NCBI GenBank assembly: GCA_008360975.2
Contig: VLJF02000046.1
Coordinates: forward strand, 744,001 to 808,000
Direction: 5' to 3'
DNA: 64,000 bases
Source: Lichenostomus cassidix
Taxonomy: Eukaryota > Chordata > Aves > Passeriformes > Meliphagidae
A program made the translations under genes and the position numbers. Within the stretch, counting starts at the first letter, position 1, and every line of letters starts with the position of its first letter. Shown here in pieces: positions 46,409 to 57,344 of the stretch. The notes below the pieces were generated by a model. It did not search any database. It was not told the origin of the DNA and saw only the letters and a list, made by a program, of their open reading frames with translations.

Positions 46409-47974
46409 TGTCACAATGGCCCCTTGGTTCCATGATGCCCCTGAGGTCTCAATGGTCACCATGGTTCCAAGGGCCCTGTAATGTCACAATGACCTCCTTG
46501 GCTTTGCATTTTCACAGCTGGACTCCTGGTGACATGAGACCCCAGCTGTCACAATGGATCCTTGTTTCCATAAGGTCTTGCTGTGTCCCAATATTCTCCT
46601 CAGTTCAGTCAGGCCCCACAGTGTCCCAATGGTCTCCTTGGTTCCACAGTGTCAAAATGGCCCCTTGGTTCCATGAAGCCCTGCAGTGCCACACTGGCCC
46701 TTGGCTATACAAGGCCTCACAGTGTCACAATGATCCCCTTGCTTCCACAAGGCCCTGAAGTGTCACAATTCATTCTTTTGGTTCCATGGCACTCTGCAGT
46801 GTCACAATGGTCTCCTTCATTCCATAAGGCCCCACAGTGTCACAGTGGATTCTATTGTTCCATGAGTGTCACAATGGCATTTTGGCTCCATGGGGCTCCG
46901 TAGTGTCACAATGATTTCCTTGATTCCATGAGGCTCTACAGTATTACAATGGACTGCTTGGCTCCACATTATCCCAGTGGATCATTGGTTCCATGGGGTC
47001 CCCACAAGCCACAATGGATTCCTTGTTTCCATCAACTCCCACAGTGTCACAGTGACCCCTTAGTTCCATGACACCCTACACTGTCCCAATGGCTCCTTGG
47101 TTCCATGGGACCCAACAGTGCCACAATGCACCACTTGGTTCCAATGGCCTCCACAGTGACCATTGTTTGGTGGTTCCTTGGTTCTTTGAAGCTGTGCAGT
47201 GTCACAATGCTCTCCTTGGTTCCATGAGGCTGTGCAGTGTCAAAATGGCCCCACTGGTTCTGTGGGGCCCAGAGTGTCGCAGTGGTCTCCTTGGTTTCGA
47301 TGGTGTCACACAGTGCCACAACTGTCCCTTGGCCCAACATGGCCCTGTAGTGTCACAATGGTTCCTTGCTTCCATGAGGTCTGGTAGTGTCACAATGGAC
47401 TCCTTGGTTCAATGAGGCCTGAAGTGTCAAAATAGTCTCCATGATTCCATGAGGCCCTGCAGTGTCACAATAGTTTCCATTGGTTCCATTGAGCCCCACA
47501 GTATCACAATGGTCTTTTGGTTCTGCAAGGCCTCAAAGTGTAAAAATGGCCTCCGTGGTTTCATGAGTACCTGCTGTGTCACAATGGACCCTTGGTTCCA
47601 TGATGCCCTGTAGTGTCACAGTGGTCTCCTTGGTTCTGCAGTGTAAGAATGCTGCCTTGGTCCCTTGGAGCCTCACAGTGTCACTATTGTGCCCTTGGTT
47701 CCATGGGGCCCAGCAGCATCAGAAAGGCCCCTTCCTTCCATGGAGAACCACTGTGTCACTATGGTCCCCTTGGTTTCAAAGGGGTCTCCAATGTAACAGT
47801 GGACCCTTGGTTCCATGACCTTCCTCAGTGTCACAATGGTCTCCTTGGATCTGTATTGTCACAATGGACAGTTGGTTCCATGGAGCCAATTGTCACACAT
47901 TGTCAGAATGGGCTCTTTGGTTCCATGAGGTTCCATAGTGTCACAGTGGACTCCTTGGTGCTGTGTGGCCCTGC
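46409..47974 (+). repeat. ~37-bp minisatellite in unit 3
   Basis: About 270 bp shorter than in units 1 and 2, with several variant units missing near its right end and a changed order near 47700-47900. Confidence 0.95.
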
Positions 47975-50685
47975 TGTCACCAAATCTCTGAAATATCAGA
48001 ATAAGACTCCTTAACACTAATTTGGTGTCAAAGAGGGCATCATTTATTCAGGCGTGAGGTCCAATGGGGGATAACTCCTATCATTACATTGACTCATGAT
48101 TCTACAAGTGTGTTGTTTATCTACAGTGGCTACATGTGTATTACAATTTACCCATTACCATAAAACCCATCTCAAATTCCCAGATCCAGTCCTTATTTTT
48201 TCTATCACTGCACTCTTCAGCCAGATGTTTTCTTTTTCTCTTCCACCCATCCTCGCTGGGAAAGCAGACCTTGCATGCTTTGTTTCCCTGCTATAAGTTC
48301 ACAGGCCCAGTAAAAATGGAATTAACCCTTCTGGTATCAAGCCCAAGGCTCTGTGTGCCAAGGCAGAGGCAGGCAGGACGCAGAGCTGTCAGCAAAGGAA
48401 GGGCCAGCGAGGTGGGGCAGCCGGGGGATGACGACAGCCTGCAGGGACAGAGGCGCAGGGCATGGACAGCGTAGGACAGCCTGGGCTGGAGAGGGCAGAG
48501 GGATGTGCAGGAGCTGCAAGGCCCTGACAGAGCCAACTTGTGCAGCACTTTGGCCATGGCTGCTGTCCCTGGCCCTGAGGCCATGAGGAGGAGACAAGTG
48601 ACCCTTGCAGCCCTGGGGCCTCAGTGCCTCCTTGTCCCTGCCCAGCAGCCTGGCAGGGGCTGCCCCATGGTCCTGCCCTTGGCATTGCACATCCCCACAT
48701 GCCAGTGCCCCGGGAAGAGCCCTGAGCACTGAGGGAGGGACAGGATCTGCCTTGCCAGGGGCTGGGGCTCAGGCCTTGGCCCTTTGCATTCCTGAAACAC
48801 ATCCAGGTTTGCTCAGCATCAGAGACACCTTTGCCTTGTTTGTCCCCAGCTGTCATCACTGCCTCCAGTGTTCTGCTCTAACTGGAACCTGGGGACACTT
48901 TCTCAGTTGTGTCCCTCAGTGGGACACATTGAAACTGTGAGATACTTGGAAGTTTGAATCTGACTTTGAGTTCTTGACAAGTTTTTTGAACACTCTCTCA
49001 GGGACGGAGTCTCATGTAAACAACATGAAAGCCCTGAGAGGCTCATTAAAGTCCTTGTGCTGTTGCTGTGCTGCTGAGCTGGGCTGGGCTCCTGGCACAG
49101 AGGGAACTCCTGGCTACCAAGATGAGCTTCAAAAAGACATTTCTCCTGAGGAGCAGTTTCTCTCCCAGCCCAGCAGGGCTGAGGGTGCTGCCTGCAGGTA
49201 CCTGAGAGGAGGGAAGCAGACAGAGGCTTAAAGCAACTGGAAGGACAATTCTGAGCTTATTCATGGAGAAATCTGCACAACCTCTGACACAGTAAGTCTC
49301 TGGCTGCAGGGATCTCCTAAAGCTGACACATGACAGCACTGATATGACTGTAAGGATGGCTCTGCTGGTGTTTCTGGTTTGGGGGAGGATGTGCTGCAGA
49401 GCGGGGCTGCCCTGGGCACCGTCAGAGGGACAGGGCAGGACAGCTCCTGCTGCCAGGGATGGCTGCAGGCTGGGAAGGTGGGGGTGCAGCCAGGGGTGCC
49501 CAGGGCTGTCCTGCAGAGCAGCTCCTGCAGCCCTGAGGGCTCTTTGCCAGGGCAGGGGATCTGCCAGCTGCCCTGAGCAGCAGAGCTCTTGTGTCCCCTG
49601 GCAGCCAGCACAGCCCTCAGCCCGGGGGCTCGGGGCCCTAAGTTCCCTCCTGAGCTGGCAGAGCAGCACCAGAGATGAAGGACATCTCTCCTGCCATTGC
49701 CCATTCCCTGCTGACCAGGGCCTGAGGGCGACTGTCCTGCACTGCTGCTGCCTGCGAGGGGCTGTGCAGGGCTGGGCAGGGAAAGGCTTTTCCTCAGGGC
49801 TGGGCTGTCTCTCTCCTTGCCTTGCTCAGCTGCTCCTGGCATTGCTGACAGGCTCTCTGGCAATGGCAGTTGCAGCTGCAGGGTCAGGCGCAGCCCTTGG
49901 GGCTCCTCCTGTGCAGGGTGAGCACAGCAATGAGGTGTCCCAGCTCCCTCTGCCCTGGGCAGCTCTGGGCAGGGCAGGCTGGCAGGCTGGCAATGAAATG
50001 ACTCTCCTCAAGCAGTTCCATGGCCAGGACCCTTGGAGTGTCCTCAGGATGTCCATCCAAGCTGTGAGCTGCCTTCCAGGGGACACTGGGGGACAGGAGT
50101 GTCCTTGGCCAGCAGTGGGGCTGAGGCTCTGAGAAAGGCTGAGCCATTTGGCTCTGCTGTGAGTCCCTCTGCTCTCAGCTGTGTCAGGGTGATTTTCAGG
50201 GGAACACAGTGAGTGCCCTTGATTTCAGAAAGGGCAGCTGGGAACAGATGGAGCAGCAGAGCAGCTCCCCTCACCCTTCACTGAGTTACAGCCAATCCTC
50301 TTGCCTTGCACAGTTCTCTCTGTTCTCCCTGAGCACAGCAGGAAATTCTCTCAAATTGCCTTTGGCTGTCACTGTTCCTTAGCCCTGGGACAGGAGATGC
50401 TGCCAAGCTCCTCTGCCTCAGGGACAGTTTGGTCTGATGAAGTCCAACCCAGGACTGGTCCCTGTCCCCCATTGCCATGACCAAACTGCTGCAGAGCAGA
50501 GCTGACTCCTCGGTGTCCATGGGTAGAGCCTCTGCTTATCACAGCAACAGGGCCAGATCCCAGCAGAGCTCCAGGCATGGAGCTGGAGAATGAGCTCTGA
50601 GAAAAGGAAAATTGGGTGGCAGAGTGGGGCAGGGCTGGCAGAAAGGGCTTGGACATTGCTCAGGATAGTCTTCTCTGACTTGTAA

Positions 50686-50707
50686 CTGTCCTTTCCTCCA
50701 TCAACAG
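50686..50707 (+). promoter_or_regulatory. Splice acceptor upstream of right receptor ORF
   Basis: TTTCCTCCATCAACAG ends at 50707; the exon begins GTTCC at 50708 and the receptor ATG follows 23 bp later. Conserved with the left arm despite local divergence, which supports real use as the 5' boundary of the coding exon. Confidence 0.5.
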
Positions 50708-50730
50708 GTTCCAATGCCTAGAGGACCAAA

Positions 50731-51648
50731 ATGTCCAACAGCAGCTCCATCAGCCACTTCCTCCTCCTGCCATTCGCAGACACACGGCAGCTGCAGCTCC
50801 TGCGCTTCTGCCTCTTCCTGGGCATCTCCCTGGCTGCCCTCCTGGCCAACAGCCTCATCATCAGCGCCGTAGCCTGGAACCACCGCCTGCACACCCCCAT
50901 GTTCTTCTTCCTGCTCAACCTGGCCCTGGCTGACCTGGGCTCCATCTGCACCACTGTCCCCAAAGCCATGCACAATTCCCTCTGGGACACCAGGGACATC
51001 TCCTATGCAGGATGTGCTGCACAGGTCTTTTTCTTTTACTTCATGATGTCAGCCGAGTATTTCCTCCTCACCATCATGAGTTATGACCGCTATGTGTCCA
51101 TCTGCAAACCCCTGCACTATGGGACCCTCCTGGGCAGCAGAGCTTGTGCCCACATGGCAGCAGCTGCCTGGGCCAGTGGCTTTCTCAATGCTCTGCTGCA
51201 CACAGCCAATACATTTTCCCTGCCCCTTTGCCAGGGCAATGCCCTGGGCCAGTTCTTCTGTGAAATCCCACAGATCCTCAAGCTCTCCTGCTCACAATCC
51301 TACCTCAGGGAAGTTGGGCTTCTTGTGGTTAGTGTCTGTTTATCATTTGGCTGTTTAGTGTTCATTGTTTTCTCCTATGTGCAGATCTTCAGGGCTGTGC
51401 TGAGGATCCCCTCTGAGCAGGGACGGCACAAAGCCTTTTCCACATGCCTCCCTCACCTGGCTGTGGTCTCCCTGTTCCTCAGTACTGCCATTTTTGCCAA
51501 CCTGAAGCCTCCCTCCATCTCCTCCCCATCCCTGGATCTAGCAGTGTCAGTTCTTTACTCAGTGGTGCCTCCAGTACTGAACCCTCTCATCTACAGCCTG
51601 AGGAACCAGGAGCTCAAGGCTGCAGTGTGGAGACTGATGACTGGATGA
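50731..51648 (+). CDS. Odorant receptor, family 14-like (right arm)
   Basis: Complete single-exon frame of 305 residues, the same length as the left-arm gene and 265/305 identical by hand count. It keeps the NSS sequon, HTPMFFFLLNLALAD (TM2), C95, MSYDRYVSIC (TM3), the ECL2 Cys residues at 167, 177 and 187, KAFSTCLPHL (TM6) and NPLIYSLRNQ (TM7). Of 40 differences, 9 fall at residues 93-117 (TM3), 13 at 189-209 (ECL2 end/TM5) and 6 at 250-265 (TM6/ECL3), the regions that line the odorant pocket. No stop or frameshift. It is transcribed away from the tandem array, divergently relative to the left gene. Probably functional with a different ligand range; that last point is inference. Confidence 0.92.
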   Translation: MSNSSSISHFLLLPFADTRQLQLLRFCLFLGISLAALLANSLIISAVAWNHRLHTPMFFFLLNLALADLGSICTTVPKAMHNSLWDTRDISYAGCAAQVFFFYFMMSAEYFLLTIMSYDRYVSICKPLHYGTLLGSRACAHMAAAAWASGFLNALLHTANTFSLPLCQGNALGQFFCEIPQILKLSCSQSYLREVGLLVVSVCLSFGCLVFIVFSYVQIFRAVLRIPSEQGRHKAFSTCLPHLAVVSLFLSTAIFANLKPPSISSPSLDLAVSVLYSVVPPVLNPLIYSLRNQELKAAVWRLMTG

Positions 51649-51772
51649 TTTTAGATACATTAAACTGGTTGCCAATTTCTGCAAATTACTTGTTATATGA
51701 GTCATCTTTGATAGTACTTGTTGGTTTGGTTGCGGATTTTTCCCCCTTTCTTTTAGTTTTTTAACATCCACA

Positions 51773-51778
51773 AATAAA
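51773..51778 (+). promoter_or_regulatory. Poly(A) signal of right receptor gene
   Basis: AATAAA within CACAAATAAAGG, 125 bp past the stop codon, matching the left-arm gene. Confidence 0.7.
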
Positions 51779-53229
51779 GGTCATTGGTTGTGCCAGTTCT
51801 CATTTTGTTTCTCTGCACCTTTTCTGTGACCCACAGACTGTGTCAATGAGGAGCTGTGCTCTCGGTGGCTTTAAACAAACTAAAGGAACTCCCAGCCAAG
51901 TTTTCACCAGAGATCCCCCTTTGTTCCCTTCTGTGGAGCTGCAGCAGCAATGTCTGTGTGCAGAGCTGGGGCAGATCAGGGGTGGCACAGCAGCTGTGCC
52001 AAGGAGCAGCAGCACTTGGTGTTGCCAGTGCTGCTCCCGTGCCACTGCCCCACTGCCCTGCTGCCCCTCGTGTTGCTGTAGGGCCTGAGTGCTCTCGGGG
52101 TCGCTGCCAGTGCTGGGGGTGGCAGTGCCGGGGCTGCAGCAGGGACAGGCCATGGGCACTGCTGGGGCACAGCTGACGCCTCAGGGCAGGGCCTGGGGGC
52201 TCGAGGCTCCTTGCCCAGGCTCTCTCCAGAACACGCCCAGGCCAATGCTGAGCAGAGAAAACCCCCGTGAGCAGCTGCAGGGTGGCTGTGGGCAGGCAGG
52301 GGGCAAACAGCATGGCTGGGGCTCTGCAAGGTGCCTGGGGGAGCCGGGAAGGAGCAGCAGAGCAGGGGCTGATCCATCCCCACTGCGCTGGACAGCCCAG
52401 GGCAGCGTCCCAGAGCGTCCTCATGGAGCTGCCAACAACATCCCCCCTTGGCAGCCCTGGCCTCTCCCCCAGCTCCCAGAGCTGCTTGATCCTTCCAGGC
52501 AGAGACACGGCAGCACTGGCTCAGGAGCCCTGTTTGCATTGCACACAGCAGGCGTGAGCACCCCATGCTGTTGGTGTGGGGAGATGAACCTGAGTGAGCA
52601 CAAACACCATCAGCCCTGGGGGCCAGCAAGGGCTGGGGATGGGAGGGAAACCACTCAGCTTTGTTGTGACCTCTGAAGTCAGCCAGAAAGTTTGTTCACA
52701 TGAGCTGTGAGTTTTCTGTCCCACTGCAGATGTTGTTGCTCAGAGCCAGGGCTGCCTGGCAGCCACCCCCAAACAGCCCTGAGCATTTCCTTTGCCCCAC
52801 CTTTGCTTTCTTTCCTCTCTCCTGCTCCACATTTCGTCCTCTTGCCCATCCCTGTCCCCTCCCCTGCAAACAGCCCATCCCTGTTTGCCCTTTCCTCTCT
52901 GGCCCCACTCCCCATTTCAGTTCCTGACTTGGCACCATGGGAACATCCCTTGGTGAGCAGGATCATCCTACAAGTGCTTCATGAATTGTCTGCAGGGTCC
53001 TGCAGTGCCTGGTGCTGTTCCCTTGCCAGAGGCAGCACAGGCCAGGGGGCACATCTGGACTGCTGTGTGTGGCTGTGAGGCTCCCTGTTGTGGGGCAGTG
53101 AGGAGGAGCTGGAGAGGCTCTGCAGGACTGACAGGATGGGCTTTGGGGCCTGTGGGGAGACGCTGAGGGCCATGGGCTGCTGGACCTTCTCAAGAGGAGG
53201 ACAGGGCTCATCCTGCAACTGCTTCAAGG

Positions 53230-53849
53230 GTGCTTTCAGAGAATTACACGCTCAGTGAGGTTGGAAAAGACCTTTGAGATCATCAAGTCCAACCTGTGAC
53301 CTAACTGCACCTTGTCTGCCCTGAGCCTCCTCTTCTCCAGGATAAACAACCCCAGCTCCAAACTCAGCCACTCCTCACAGCACTTGTGTTCCAGACCCTT
53401 CCCCAGCCTTGTTGCCCTTCTCTGGACACACTCCAGCCCCTCAATGTCCTTCCTAAACTGGGGCCCAGAACTGGACACAGCACTCCAGGTGAGGCCTCAC
53501 CAGTGCCGAGTACAGGGGAAGAATCACTGCCCTGCTCCTGCTGGCCACACCATTCCTGACCCAGGCCAGCTGCCATTGGCCTCCTTGGCCACCTGGGCAC
53601 ACTGCTGGCTCATGTCCAGCCTGCTGTCCATCAGTGCCCCCAGGTCCCTTTCTGCCTGGCCACTGTCCAGCCACTCTGTCCCCAGCCTGTAGCACTGCAG
53701 GGGTTGTTGTGGCCAAAGTGCAGGATCTGGCACTTGGTCTGGTTAAATCTCACCTTATTGGATTTGGCCCCTGGATCCAGCCTGTCCAGGTCCCTCTGCA
53801 GAGCCCTCCTGCCCTCCAGCAGATCCACACTTGCAGCCCGCTTGGTGTC
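53230..53849 (-). mobile_element. CR1 LINE fragment, right arm copy
   Basis: Minus-strand copy of the CR1 at 5411-6025, with the 3' tail at 53230 and the frame-shifted ORF2 end ([18 protein letters not shown]). It is truncated at 53849 by the minisatellite, 190 bp short of the left copy's extent. Confidence 0.9.
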
Positions 53850-54680
53850 GCTACAGTTCCATGATGTCCTAAAGTGTAACAATGGTCTCTGTGATTCCAT
53901 GAAGCTCTATAGTTTCACAGTCCCTTGCTTCCCTGGGCTCAGCAGTGTTACAAAGGCCCCTTGGTTCCATGAGGTCTCACTGTGCAGTAAAGCTCTCCTT
54001 GCTTCCATAGTTTCACAGTGGCCTCATGGTCCCATGGGTCCCACGGTGTCAAAATTGTTTCCTTTATTCCAGGGGTCCCGGCAGTGTAGCAATGGTCCCT
54101 TTTTTATACAAGGTGCTACACTCACACTCATCTCTTTTGTTCCATGAAGCCCCACAGAGTAACAATGGCTACTTGGTTCCATTGCACCTCACAGCATCAC
54201 AATGGCCACATTGTTACAAAAGACCCCACAATGTCACAATGGTCATCTTGATTCCATGAGGCCCCATGGTGTCACAGTGATCCCCTGGCTCCATGCGGCC
54301 CCAGAGTGCCACAATGGACTCCTTGGTTGCGCAGTGTCACAGTGGATCCCTGGTTATACAAGATCTTGCACTGTCACAATGGCCCCTTAGTTCCATGTGG
54401 CCCTGCAGTGTCACAAGATTCCCCTTAGTTCCATAAGGCTCTGCTGTGTCACAGTGGCCTCAAAGTTAAAGTAGGCCCTGCAATGTCACAATGGCTCTTT
54501 GGTTCAACAAGGCCCCACAGTGTCACAGTGGCCTCCATGATTCCATGAGGACCCAAAATGTCACAATGGCCCCTTAGCTCTATGGTTCCATGCATACTGC
54601 ACTGTCACTATGGTCCTCTTAGTTCCACAAGGCCCCACAGTGTCACAATGGCCTCTTGCTTCCCTGGGGCCCTGCAGTGT
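53850..54680 (+). repeat. ~37-bp minisatellite outside the right arm
   Basis: About twenty-two units of the GTGTCACAATGG/CCTTGGTTCCATG type, plus orientation, more diverged than the arrays in the tandem units. Flanked by CR1 sequence on both sides. Confidence 0.9.
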
Positions 54681-54682
54681 CA

Positions 54683-54975
54683 TAATCATCACAGAATCAA
54701 CCAGATTAGAGAAGACCATTCAGATCATCAAGTCCAACCTGTGACCCATCAGCCCTTTGTTACCCAGACCATGGCACCGAGTGCCACATCCAGTCTTTTC
54801 TTAAACACCTCTGGAGATGTTGACCCCACCATCTCCCTGGGCAGCCCATTCCAATGACCAATCACACTTTCGGTGATGAACTCTTTCCTAATGTCCAGCC
54901 TGAAGCTAATCCTGATGTTCTGGGGTCACAGGAACTTGATCCTACACCCTCTGCAGCATCTGTTCCTTGGGTCAA
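54683..54975 (-). mobile_element. CR1 LINE 3' end
   Basis: On minus it runs from a CAGAGGGTGTAGGATC segment through AAGAGTTCATCACC, TTGGAATGGGCTGCCCAGG and GTGTTTAAGAAAAGACTGG to the tail ATGATTCTGTGAT-like end near 54683. These are standard CR1 3' end landmarks. Confidence 0.85.
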
Positions 54976-54982
54976 AATCTGT

Positions 54983-55310
54983 CTGCATGGCCAGGCCCAA
55001 GGAGTGCTGGGCAATGGAGTCACATCCAGGGGTGTCCCCAGGGCTCAGGATTGGGGCCACTTCAGTTAAATCTCTTTATTGCTGATCTGGATGAGGGCAC
55101 CGAGGGCACCCTCAGTCAGTTGCCAGGTGACCCCAAGCTGGGTGGGAGTGTGGCTGTGCTGGAGGGCAGGAAGCTCTGCAGAGGGATCTGGACAGGCTGC
55201 AGCCATGGGCCCAGGACAATTGGATGAGGTTCAGCAAGGCCAAGGGCAGCGTGCTGCCCTGGGGTCACAACCACACCAAATCCACCTGGATGCAGAGGCT
55301 CAGCAGGGAG
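54983..55310 (+). mobile_element. CR1 ORF2 fragment, plus strand
   Basis: Opposite-orientation copy of the tandem-unit CR1 fragment, with [16 protein letters not shown] and [14 protein letters not shown]. It extends about 60 bp further at the 3' side (HLDAEAQ region) than the unit copies. It abuts the kinase pseudogene. Confidence 0.8.
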
Positions 55311-55616
55311 CTGTCCAAGGCCTGGGGGCTGTGGCACAGCGGGGACACCCCCAGGACACCCCCAGCCACCTCCAGCTTGGTCACAGCGAACTCAGCACTG
55401 CCAAGGGCAGAGATGGCCCTGGTCACCCTCAGGAACACAATGGTCACCCCCTGTGCCCACCCCCTTTGCCCACCCCTCACCACAGTGTCCCCAAGCCCTG
55501 CAGGTCCCACAGTGCCCAGGGGGTGGGATGGGGATCTGCCCCTCCCGGGGTGATTCTGTCACCTCCCTTCCCCTGTCACCTCTGGCTCGGGGCTGCTCAG
55601 GGGTCCTGGCACCCCC

Positions 55617-56620
55617 TGATGGCCCCGTGGCACTGGTTTGCCACGTCCCCCAGGAGCTGGGGAGAGGTCACCTCCCTGCAGAAGGAGCGCTGGGCATCCT
55701 CCCTCAGCCGGGAGTGGCCATCGAGAAGAGCCAGGAAGGAACGAGCCTCCCGCAGCGTGGGGAACTCCCTGTCCTGTGCCAGGCGTGGGGACAGCCCTAT
55801 GTCCCCCTGAGTCCCCTGGGGTGCCCAAACCCCCCAGCTCACCAGCACCTGGCTGTCCACCCTGGGGAGGGTGAGGAGCTGGTTCTCCTCTGGGCTGCTG
55901 ATGATGGCAATGTCGGGGAAGTTGCACAAGTGCTGACGCTTCTGTGGGGACACTGCCGGGGTGACACCACCATCACCCATGTCCCCACACTGTGGGACCC
56001 CTGCCACAGCCACCACCAGCACCTCGGAGCTGCCTGGGACAGGAGGCAGAGGTGGCTGGCAGGGTGTCACCAGGGATGTCAGACAGTCCCCAGGGACGAC
56101 GGGCTGTGTCCAGGGATGTCAGAATGTCCCCGTGGGTTTCAGGCTGTCCCAGTGGATGCCACACTATCCTCATGGGTGCCAGGCTGTCCTGATAGATGCA
56201 AGGCTGCCCCATAGCTGTCACAATGTCCCCATACTGCCAGACTGTCCAGATGGATGCACGGCTGTCCCCTTGGGTGCCAGGCTGTCCAGTGGCTGTCAGA
56301 CTGGCCCCAGTGATGCCAGGCTGTCCCTAGTGATGCCAGGCTGTCGCTATGGGTTCCAGGCTGCCCTGACAGATGTCAGGCTCTCCCCAAGGATGCCACA
56401 CTGTCGTCATGGGTACCAGGCTGTCTAATGGCTGCCAGGCTGTCCCCAGCAATGCCAGGCTGTCCCATGGGTGCCACACTGTCCCCCCGGCCCCAGCTCA
56501 CCTGACGTGGCTGCAGACCTGTCAGGGGCTCTGCTGCTTCTCCTTAGCAATGGACAGCATGTCCAGCACTGCCAGGCTCAGCCCCACGGCCATGCTGCCC
56601 CAGAGGAAATCCCTGTGGGA
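55617..56620 (-). pseudogene. JAK-family kinase pseudogene, three FERM/SH2-linker exons (JAK3-like)
   Basis: Three exon-like pieces with splice signals on minus. Exon at 56620-56502 encodes HRDFLWGSMAVGLSLAVLDM and IAKEKQQSP, then an in-frame TGA, ending at GTGAGC. Exon at 55941-55843 (33 codons) encodes RQHLCNFPDIA, ENQLLTLPRVDSQVL, with acceptor CCCCACAG and donor GTGAGC. Exon from 55773 to about 55617 encodes EFPTLREARSFLALLDG, SFCREVTSPQLL and QCHGAI. Order, phase 0 junction and motifs fit the late FERM domain and the start of the SH2 linker of a Janus kinase, best JAK3 by recollection. JAKs are cytoplasmic tyrosine kinases bound to cytokine receptors. The stop codon, missing donor after the last exon and absence of SH2 and kinase exons (CR1 starts at 55310) make it a fragmentary pseudogene. 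Confidence 0.75.
56075..56490 (+). repeat. GCCAGGCTGTCC minisatellite in kinase pseudogene intron
   Basis: About seventeen units of 20-27 bp, pattern GATGCCAGGCTGTCCCNNNG. It separates the 56502-56620 exon from the 55843-55941 exon and probably expanded inside the intron. Confidence 0.85.
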
Positions 56621-57045
56621 CTGGGCATGGCACAAGGCTTGGGGGATTCTCCCATCTCCTGCTGTGACAGGACACCTGAGGCACCCCAAGACCCCTGGTC
56701 TGTGCTGGTATCCTCTTCATGTCCCAGTGCCCACGTGAGTCACATCCTGCCCTGGGCTCTGGTTTCCTGCTGCTTCCCTGGCTCTGTCCCTGGGGCATGT
56801 CCACCCCAGGGGACACAGTGACCCTATCTGGGCATCCTGGGGTGCCCTGTGCCCACTGTGGGATGGCCATGAGCAGCTCCAGGTGAGGCAGGTAAGAGGA
56901 TCCACATCCCCCAGGCTCTGGTGGGTGCTGGAGGACCTCGTGCCCAAAGCAAGGACCCTGAGGCATTGTTGGGATTCAGAGCTCACAGCCAGGAGCCCCT
57001 GTTGAGAACAAGCACAGAACCCCAAGCCCAGAACCAGGACCCCCA

Positions 57046-57112
57046 GGGAACAGATGCTGCAGAGGGTGTTGGATCAAGTTCCTGTGACCCCAGAATATTG
57101 GGATTAGTGCAG
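57046..57112 (+). mobile_element. CR1 fragment, inverted partner of 54909-54975
   Basis: Shares GGAACAGATGCTGCAGAGGG and GGATCAAGTTCCTGTGACCC with the reverse complement of 54909-54975. The two CR1 pieces therefore bracket the kinase pseudogene segment in opposite orientation. Confidence 0.7.
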
Positions 57113-57344
57113 CTGTAGCTCTGCACAAGAGAGTTCTTCATCCACTTTCTCTCTTTTCCTCCCTCTGGCCATGCAGGGAGCTCATGACTTCAGTGTGTGA
57201 CTCGTGTGTGCAAAGAGCAAATCTGGACAGAATTGGGGCAAGGAGGGTTTGGGGGATCTTGGGATCTGTGCTGGGCACAGAATGTGTTTTCCATTGGTCT
57301 GAGACTGTCTGCTGTGGTAAGTGGATTTAATATATAGCAGACTT

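Larger units (their letters stand above)
41967..48339 (+). repeat. Tandem unit 3 (6373 bp)
   Basis: Same module order, about 300 bp shorter, mainly through fewer minisatellite units and a shorter GC-rich end near 45550-45620. It is visibly more diverged than units 1 and 2 are from each other. Its right edge leads straight into the right inverted-repeat arm, which acts as the start of an incomplete fourth unit (48340 to about 49050). Confidence 0.95.
48331..53849 (-). repeat. Right arm of 5.5-kb inverted duplication
   Basis: Reverse-complement partner of 5411-10906. Its inner edge is also the start of the fourth, incomplete tandem unit, and its outer edge is cut exactly where a ~37-bp minisatellite begins inside a CR1 element. 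The GC-rich frames seen in the left arm recur here (49344-50132 plus, 49046-49669 minus) and are not treated as genes. Confidence 0.9.

Noticed and set aside
28616..48339. CRISPR-like array from regular repeats
   Set aside because: The units are degenerate minisatellites with no unique spacers or cas genes, in vertebrate DNA.
49344..50132. 262-codon frame with a signal-like N-terminus, also in the left arm (9122-9910)
   Set aside because: Frames on the opposite strand (207 codons) are equally preserved, and the ~10 amino-acid differences include non-conservative ones. No known domain. Probably GC-rich noncoding DNA upstream of the receptor.
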